Source of the DNA: Syntrophomonadaceae bacterium
GTDB lineage: Bacteria; Bacillota_D; Dethiobacteria; DTU022; PWGO01
Length of the DNA stretch: 8,547 bases
NCBI GenBank assembly: GCA_003554535.1
Contig: PWGT01000186.1
Span: 1 to 8,547 of the forward strand
Reading direction: 5' to 3'
A model generated the notes under the pieces. That model was not told the DNA's origin. It made no database searches and was given only the letters and a program-made list of their open reading frames with translations. Positions 5,025 to 8,547 of the stretch are shown in pieces. The translations under genes and the position numbers were made by a program. How positions within the stretch are numbered: the stretch's first letter is position 1; the number at the start of each line of letters is the position of its first letter.

Positions 5025-6074
5025 ATGAGCTTGGCAAAAGTCAGCTTCCCCCAATACAGGACATCTATGCTCCGCCGAGAAGTAGCCATCGATCTTGGCA
5101 CAACCAATACGCTCATTTACTCTCCCCGAAAAGGAATCATTTTACAGGAACCTTCGGTAGTTGCAATCAATAAGCATGATGAAACAGTAGTTGCCGTTGG
5201 GAAAAAGGCCCTTTTAATGGTGGGAAAAACTCCTGCTGACATTGAAGCCATTAAACCCTTAAAAAATGGAGTTATCGCTGAATTTAAATACGCCAGGCTA
5301 ATGCTTCAGCATTTTCTATGGAAAGCAATCAAGCGGGTTCCTTTAATACGATTGCGAGCTGTGATTTCTGTGCCTTATGGAATCACCCAGGTGGAAAGAC
5401 AGGCTATAATAACTGCCGGAAAGCGAGTAGGAATAAGAGAAATTTTTTTAATTGAAGAGCCTCTTGCCGCTGCTATTGGAACCGGCATTCCCATAGAAGA
5501 AAAGAGCAGTAACATAATAATTAATTTGGGAGGAGGAGTTACAGAAGTAGCTGCAGTATCTTTCGGGGGAATAGCTTATGCCCGTTCTCTGCGAGAAGGC
5601 GGAAGCAGCCTGGACAAAGCAATCCAGCGATACCTTTACCACCAGCGTAGCATGGAAATAGGCCAGGCCACCGCCGAAGCATTGAAAAAGGAAATAGGTT
5701 ATGCGTATAAACCACCACCACACATGGGCTTTATCACTAAAGGCATTAACTGGCAAACATTGAAGCCTGACAAAACTCTGGTTACTGCCAGGGAAGTAAA
5801 CGAAGCAATCTCTCCGGTTTTATATCCATTTGCCCAGGCCATTAAAGATGTATTTGAAAATGTTCATCCCCAGTTTGCCAGTGATATGTTTAAAAGGGGA
5901 GTTCTGCTTGTAGGCGGAGGAGCCTTGTTAAAAAATATTGACATGTTCTTTCAAAATGAACTTGATTTACCTATCAAAATAGCCTCCGAACCTCTAACAT
6001 GCACCATTCGAGGAGCCAGCAAAGCAATGAAATACTTGAAACACTTGAATTACCTCAAACTCTACCGGGCTTGA
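5025..6074 (+). CDS. mreB: MreB-family bacterial actin (divergent paralogue)
   Basis: A 349-residue actin-fold ATPase of the MreB/Mbl family, expected to form membrane-associated filaments that guide cell-wall synthesis. Seen: phosphate-1 motif VAIDLGTTNTLIYS (residues 20-33, Asp23), VISVPYGIT at 113-121, FLIEEPLAAAIGTG at 141-154, phosphate-2 region INLGGGVTEVA at 166-176, and adenosine motif GVLLVGGGALL at 292-302. The phosphate-2 motif has Asn167 where MreB proteins have Asp. The gene is not beside mreCD, so it is probably a specialised paralogue. The start is ambiguous: AAGGAGG lies only three bases from ATG 5025, nine from an in-frame TTG at 5031, and AGGA precedes ATG 5067, which would give the usual short N-terminus. 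The C-terminus carries an extra basic/hydrophobic tail (KHLNYLKLYRA). Confidence 0.9.
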   Translation: MSLAKVSFPQYRTSMLRREVAIDLGTTNTLIYSPRKGIILQEPSVVAINKHDETVVAVGKKALLMVGKTPADIEAIKPLKNGVIAEFKYARLMLQHFLWKAIKRVPLIRLRAVISVPYGITQVERQAIITAGKRVGIREIFLIEEPLAAAIGTGIPIEEKSSNIIINLGGGVTEVAAVSFGGIAYARSLREGGSSLDKAIQRYLYHQRSMEIGQATAEALKKEIGYAYKPPPHMGFITKGINWQTLKPDKTLVTAREVNEAISPVLYPFAQAIKDVFENVHPQFASDMFKRGVLLVGGGALLKNIDMFFQNELDLPIKIASEPLTCTIRGASKAMKYLKHLNYLKLYRA

Positions 6075-6121
6075 TAATAGAAAATTTATCAGCAACCGAC
6101 ATGATCAAATCGTGAAATAAA

Positions 6122-6143
6122 TAAATTTGGAATGTCTATTCCA
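6122..6143 (-). terminator. Weak intrinsic terminator at the gerM stop codon
   Basis: Read on the minus strand, TGGAAT-AGAC-ATTCCA (6143-6128) is a perfect six-pair stem with a four-base loop, followed by a T-rich run (AATTTATTTATTT, from 6127 down). The gerM stop codon TAG lies in the hairpin at the arm-loop junction. The stem is AT-rich, so termination may be partial. In the plus direction the hairpin has no T-tract and would not serve the MreB-like gene. Confidence 0.4.
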
Positions 6144-7218
6144 GTGACAAGAAATTAATAAGCTTGGGAGCTGAAAAAGGCTGAGACAATTCTGCCTTCT
6201 GGGGAAACAGCTTCTCTCCTTCTACCAAAATCTCCACCCCATCTATCTCAGGATGCTCAGTTAAAGTAAGGACAATTTGCCTGATAATATTCTTTTCACC
6301 GGTAACCCCGCCGCTATAGTTTAGCAACTCCGAAGAGAAATTAACGGAAATAATATTCTCCCCATTATTATCCTCCTCAAGGGAGTAGTCCAGAAATTGG
6401 GTGCGAGAAGGAATATCGGAATACAGCCCCTTGTTACTTCGAGGGCTTTCCAGCAACTCCTCCACAGAAGCTTTTATCAAGTCTTCCTGTGGCTCAATAA
6501 CTCTGTTAACCGGTACATGAAATATATAACCGTCGGCAAAATAATTAAAATAAACTTTTACTGACGAAGCTTCCCCAAAATCCTCCGTATCAGCTTTTAC
6601 TTCCATATTAATTTTTAAATCAGGGCCCAGCGGTTGCTCTACAATACTATCTCCGTTGAATTCCTCAATATCAACTCCCTCTACTTTAATGTTAACCTGA
6701 TCTATGGTTTCGAACTGCTGCAAAGCACCCCAAACACTATTCATTACCAATTTCTCTTTTTCTTGCGGATAGGTAGTAAACGAAGCACTGAAATTGACTG
6801 TAGCTATCTGATCTTCTATGCTGATGCCACGAATTATTGTATTCTCCGGTATGGAAGTAGCCAACCCTGCAGCAGATAATTTTTCGTCCAGGGAAGAAGA
6901 AGATACCAACTGCTCCAATACAGCCCTGGCTATATCTTCTCTTTCCGGCATGGGACGATAAACAGGAACTAAAAATCTGCCTTCTTTATCTGGATAATAG
7001 AATAAGCACACCTGTTTGTCTTCATCATCTATTATGTTGGTATCAAAAATTGTTTGTTTAAGGGAAAGCTCATCCGGCAAATTACTCTCCTCTGCATCGT
7101 GGGGCGTTTCATTAAACCATGATCCCCAAACATCGTTTTTAATGTCACATCCCCCGCTCAAACTAAGTACAATTAATGCAATGCAAGAAATAACAATAAT
7201 ATTTAGGACTTTTCCCAT
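6136..7218 (-). CDS. gerM: GerM-type lipoprotein with two GerMN domains
   Basis: A 360-residue exported lipoprotein. The N-terminus has Lys3, a hydrophobic segment (about 5-20) and a lipobox-like LSGGC with the modified Cys at 24. An acidic linker (about 25-65) precedes two GerMN repeats: residues about 68-188 (VPVYRPM, DIARAVLEQL, ATVNFSASF, VNIKVEG) and about 219-340 (HVPVNRVI, LIKASVEELL, ISVNFSSELL, VEILVEG). This matches Bacillus GerM, a two-GerMN protein implicated in sporulation and germination, in length, layout and position near racE/murI and rph. ATG 7218 has GGGAGAGG ending six bases upstream. It is 157 bases from murI on the same strand, so it may have a separate promoter. It probably acts at the outer face of the membrane; the exact function is unknown. 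Confidence 0.92.
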   Translation of the reverse strand: MGKVLNIIVISCIALIVLSLSGGCDIKNDVWGSWFNETPHDAEESNLPDELSLKQTIFDTNIIDDEDKQVCLFYYPDKEGRFLVPVYRPMPEREDIARAVLEQLVSSSSLDEKLSAAGLATSIPENTIIRGISIEDQIATVNFSASFTTYPQEKEKLVMNSVWGALQQFETIDQVNIKVEGVDIEEFNGDSIVEQPLGPDLKINMEVKADTEDFGEASSVKVYFNYFADGYIFHVPVNRVIEPQEDLIKASVEELLESPRSNKGLYSDIPSRTQFLDYSLEEDNNGENIISVNFSSELLNYSGGVTGEKNIIRQIVLTLTEHPEIDGVEILVEGEKLFPQKAELSQPFSAPKLINFLSLE

Positions 7219-7375
7219 AACTTGCCTCTCCCTTCATTCCTTTACTCATGCATCATTATCCATGCAAGCGGACAACCTATCTCTTTTAATACATATGACT
7301 ACTACTCAGAATAAATTCTAAACCAATGGATAATGGAAGAAAGAAAAAAACAATATGCAGAGAGAAAAGAGAAAG

Positions 7376-8194
7376 TTAAAAAACTACCTGGTAGGCCTTC
7401 ACTTTCTTGCCCAGAAGTTTTTTCCCTATTTCCTCAAAGATAGAAGGTTTGCCACTGACAAAAAACCTGTGATTTCCATTTGCCTGATTGAGGGGATTAA
7501 GCAAGTTATGAGAAGAAAAATATTCCCTGGTTTCGCGGGCTATTACCTCAGCAGAGCTGATTAATTTCACATCATCACCCATTACTTCCTGAATAAGGGG
7601 AGATAAAAGTGGGTAGTGAGTGCAACCCAAAATAAGCGTATCAACGCCCTCTTCCTTTAAGGGAGTTAAATATTCTTCTGCTACCCGGTAAGCCTCCGGA
7701 GTATTTACCAAGTCGTTTTCCACGATTAAAACCAGCAGCGGGCAGGCCTTGCTGAAAATCTGGACAGAGCCATCCAGGCGTCGAAGGTTGTTTTCATAAG
7801 CCTCACTGGCGATAGTTCCCGTAGTCCCGATTACTCCGATGCGTCCATTGCTGGTTGCTTCCAGGGCAGCTCGCACTCCAGGTTCGATCACTCCTATCAC
7901 CGGAATATCCAGCTGTTCCTGGTAATGAGATATTCCTGCCGCCGTAGCTGAGTTACAGGCCACTACTACTAGTTTGACTTCCTGGGTTTGCAAGAATTCA
8001 ATTATTTCCAGGGCGAAACGCCTGACTTCCTCGTGGGGCCGTGGTCCGTAGGGCATCCTTGCTGTGTCACCAAAATACACTATATTTTCCGAAGCCAGCT
8101 GGCTGCAAAACTCCTTTACTACTGTTAAGCCACCCACACCGGAATCCAATATGCCTATTGACTTATAAGGTTCTATATTAATATCATTAGCCAA
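7376..8194 (-). CDS. murI: Glutamate racemase
   Basis: A 272-residue cofactor-independent racemase converting L-glutamate to D-glutamate for peptidoglycan (and any poly-glutamate). Motifs are complete: GILDSGVGGLTV at residues 14-25 with Asp17, FGDTARMPYGPRP at 41-53, VVACNSATA at 77-85 with catalytic Cys80, GVIEPGVRAA at 101-110, GVIGTTGTI at 120-128, and LGCTHYPLL at 189-197 with catalytic Cys191 and His193. The start codon is TTG, supported by AGGGG nine bases upstream; no in-frame ATG exists nearby and the protein aligns from this point. It is the first gene of the minus-strand row leading to gerM, the order seen in Bacillus (racE-gerM). A good promoter lies upstream. Confidence 0.97.
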   Translation of the reverse strand: MANDINIEPYKSIGILDSGVGGLTVVKEFCSQLASENIVYFGDTARMPYGPRPHEEVRRFALEIIEFLQTQEVKLVVVACNSATAAGISHYQEQLDIPVIGVIEPGVRAALEATSNGRIGVIGTTGTIASEAYENNLRRLDGSVQIFSKACPLLVLIVENDLVNTPEAYRVAEEYLTPLKEEGVDTLILGCTHYPLLSPLIQEVMGDDVKLISSAEVIARETREYFSSHNLLNPLNQANGNHRFFVSGKPSIFEEIGKKLLGKKVKAYQVVF

Positions 8195-8232
8195 TTAAAT
8201 CATCCCCTGAATTATTTAAACACTTGTATTTT

Positions 8233-8243
8233 GCGTAATACGC
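8233..8243. promoter_or_regulatory. Perfect 11-bp palindrome in the murI leader
   Basis: GCGTA-A-TACGC has perfect 5-bp arms around one base, with adjacent GC extending the G/C-rich patch. It lies just downstream of the predicted murI transcription start and before the Shine-Dalgarno, standing out in otherwise AT-rich DNA. It is a plausible operator; no regulator is known from the window. Confidence 0.35.
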
Positions 8244-8258
8244 GCTTTAATCGCCATC

Positions 8259-8287
8259 AGTTTAGCAACTAATCGTTTTTCTGTCAA
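8259..8287 (-). promoter_or_regulatory. Predicted sigma-A promoter of murI
   Basis: On the minus strand a perfect TTGACA (8287-8282) is followed after 17 bases by TAAACT (8264-8259), four of six bases of the -10 consensus. Transcription would begin near 8252, giving a leader of about 58 bases that contains the 11-bp palindrome and the AGGGG ribosome binding site. Confidence 0.5.
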
Positions 8288-8460
8288 TTTACTCACTAGC
8301 TAAGCCATACATATAGGAATACGGCTTTTCTTCAATCCACTATTTATCAGTTTTAGATAACAATCTACTGTAATATTAAATTTTTAAAGACAATATAGAG
8401 GGTTTTAATTAATTTCCACGAATAATAAAAGGCACGGGAAAATAGTTGATTTGAAAAGAT

Positions 8461-8480
8461 AAATTGTTGATAATTGTTGA
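8461..8480. repeat. Short tandem repeat containing TTATCAACA-like sequence
   Basis: AATTGTTGAT is present in two adjacent copies (8462-8471 and 8472-8481, sharing the junction phase), with a third related GTTGAT near 8445. Read on the minus strand the unit gives TTATCAACA, one base from the DnaA-box consensus TTATCCACA. It may be a binding site or simply AT-rich slippage. Confidence 0.35.
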
Positions 8481-8547
8481 TATATAAACCAAAAATTTTT
8501 TCATATATAATTCTATGTTATTAATTGCAGCAATAAATATGCTATAA

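Larger units (their letters stand above)
8195..8547. other. AT-rich region upstream of murI
   Basis: About 350 bases with no supported gene. The murI-proximal 100 bases hold a likely promoter and a palindrome, listed separately. The distal part is very AT-rich, with homopolymer tracts and a tandem GTTGAT-containing repeat near 8461-8480. No tRNA, terminator or ribosome-binding-site-led reading frame was seen, and the upstream neighbour lies outside the window. Confidence 0.5.

Noticed and set aside
8216..8296. 26-codon minus-strand GTG frame just before murI (basic, helix-like peptide)
   Set aside because: It has no Shine-Dalgarno and overlaps the predicted murI promoter, so transcription from that promoter would not include its start.
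8409..8504. 31-codon minus-strand ATG frame in the AT-rich upstream region
   Set aside because: It has no ribosome binding site, and its composition is what AT-rich non-coding DNA would give.

Overview
The window looks like chromosomal DNA from a low-to-moderate-GC, spore-forming member of the Firmicutes (Bacillota), most likely an anaerobic clostridial-type lineage. The evidence is the order murI, gerM, rph, rdgB (the core of the Bacillus racE-gerM-rph-ysnA region), a GerM-type germination/sporulation lipoprotein, AGGAGG-type ribosome binding sites and a CsaA protein. Genus cannot be fixed from this sequence alone.

Layout. Positions 1-103 hold the 3' end of an unrecognised plus-strand gene. 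Positions 104-522 have no convincing gene but contain inverted repeats and two very short minus-strand reading frames with good ribosome binding sites. A type II toxin-antitoxin pair follows on the minus strand (vapC 523-963, vapB 960-1235), with its own promoter. Next, all on the minus strand, come a CsaA tRNA-binding-domain protein (1373-1738), rdgB (1873-2472) and rph (2491-3258). Two plus-strand genes follow: a two-receiver diguanylate cyclase (3494-4915) and a divergent MreB-family actin (5025-6074). The minus strand resumes with gerM (6136-7218) and murI (7376-8194). Positions 8195-8547 are AT-rich upstream DNA carrying a likely murI promoter.

How the genes fit together. murI makes D-glutamate for peptidoglycan. 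GerM is a lipoprotein implicated in sporulation and germination. rph matures RNA 3' ends, and rdgB clears non-canonical purine nucleotides. This housekeeping row is interrupted by two opposite-strand genes for a cyclic-di-GMP synthase and a cytoskeletal actin. The pairing raises the possibility that c-di-GMP signalling and a specialised MreB paralogue act together, which is inference. The actin has Asn where MreB normally has the phosphate-2 Asp. The cyclase has a degenerate first receiver and an intact second one, the reverse of Caulobacter PleD.

The most interesting non-coding signals are a 14-bp perfect palindrome and a possible leader frame just upstream of the MreB gene, a near-consensus promoter overlapped by a 12-bp direct repeat upstream of the cyclase, a perfect palindrome between the murI promoter and its start, and the structured accessory stretch at the left edge. 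No tRNA, rRNA, CRISPR array or complete mobile element was seen.
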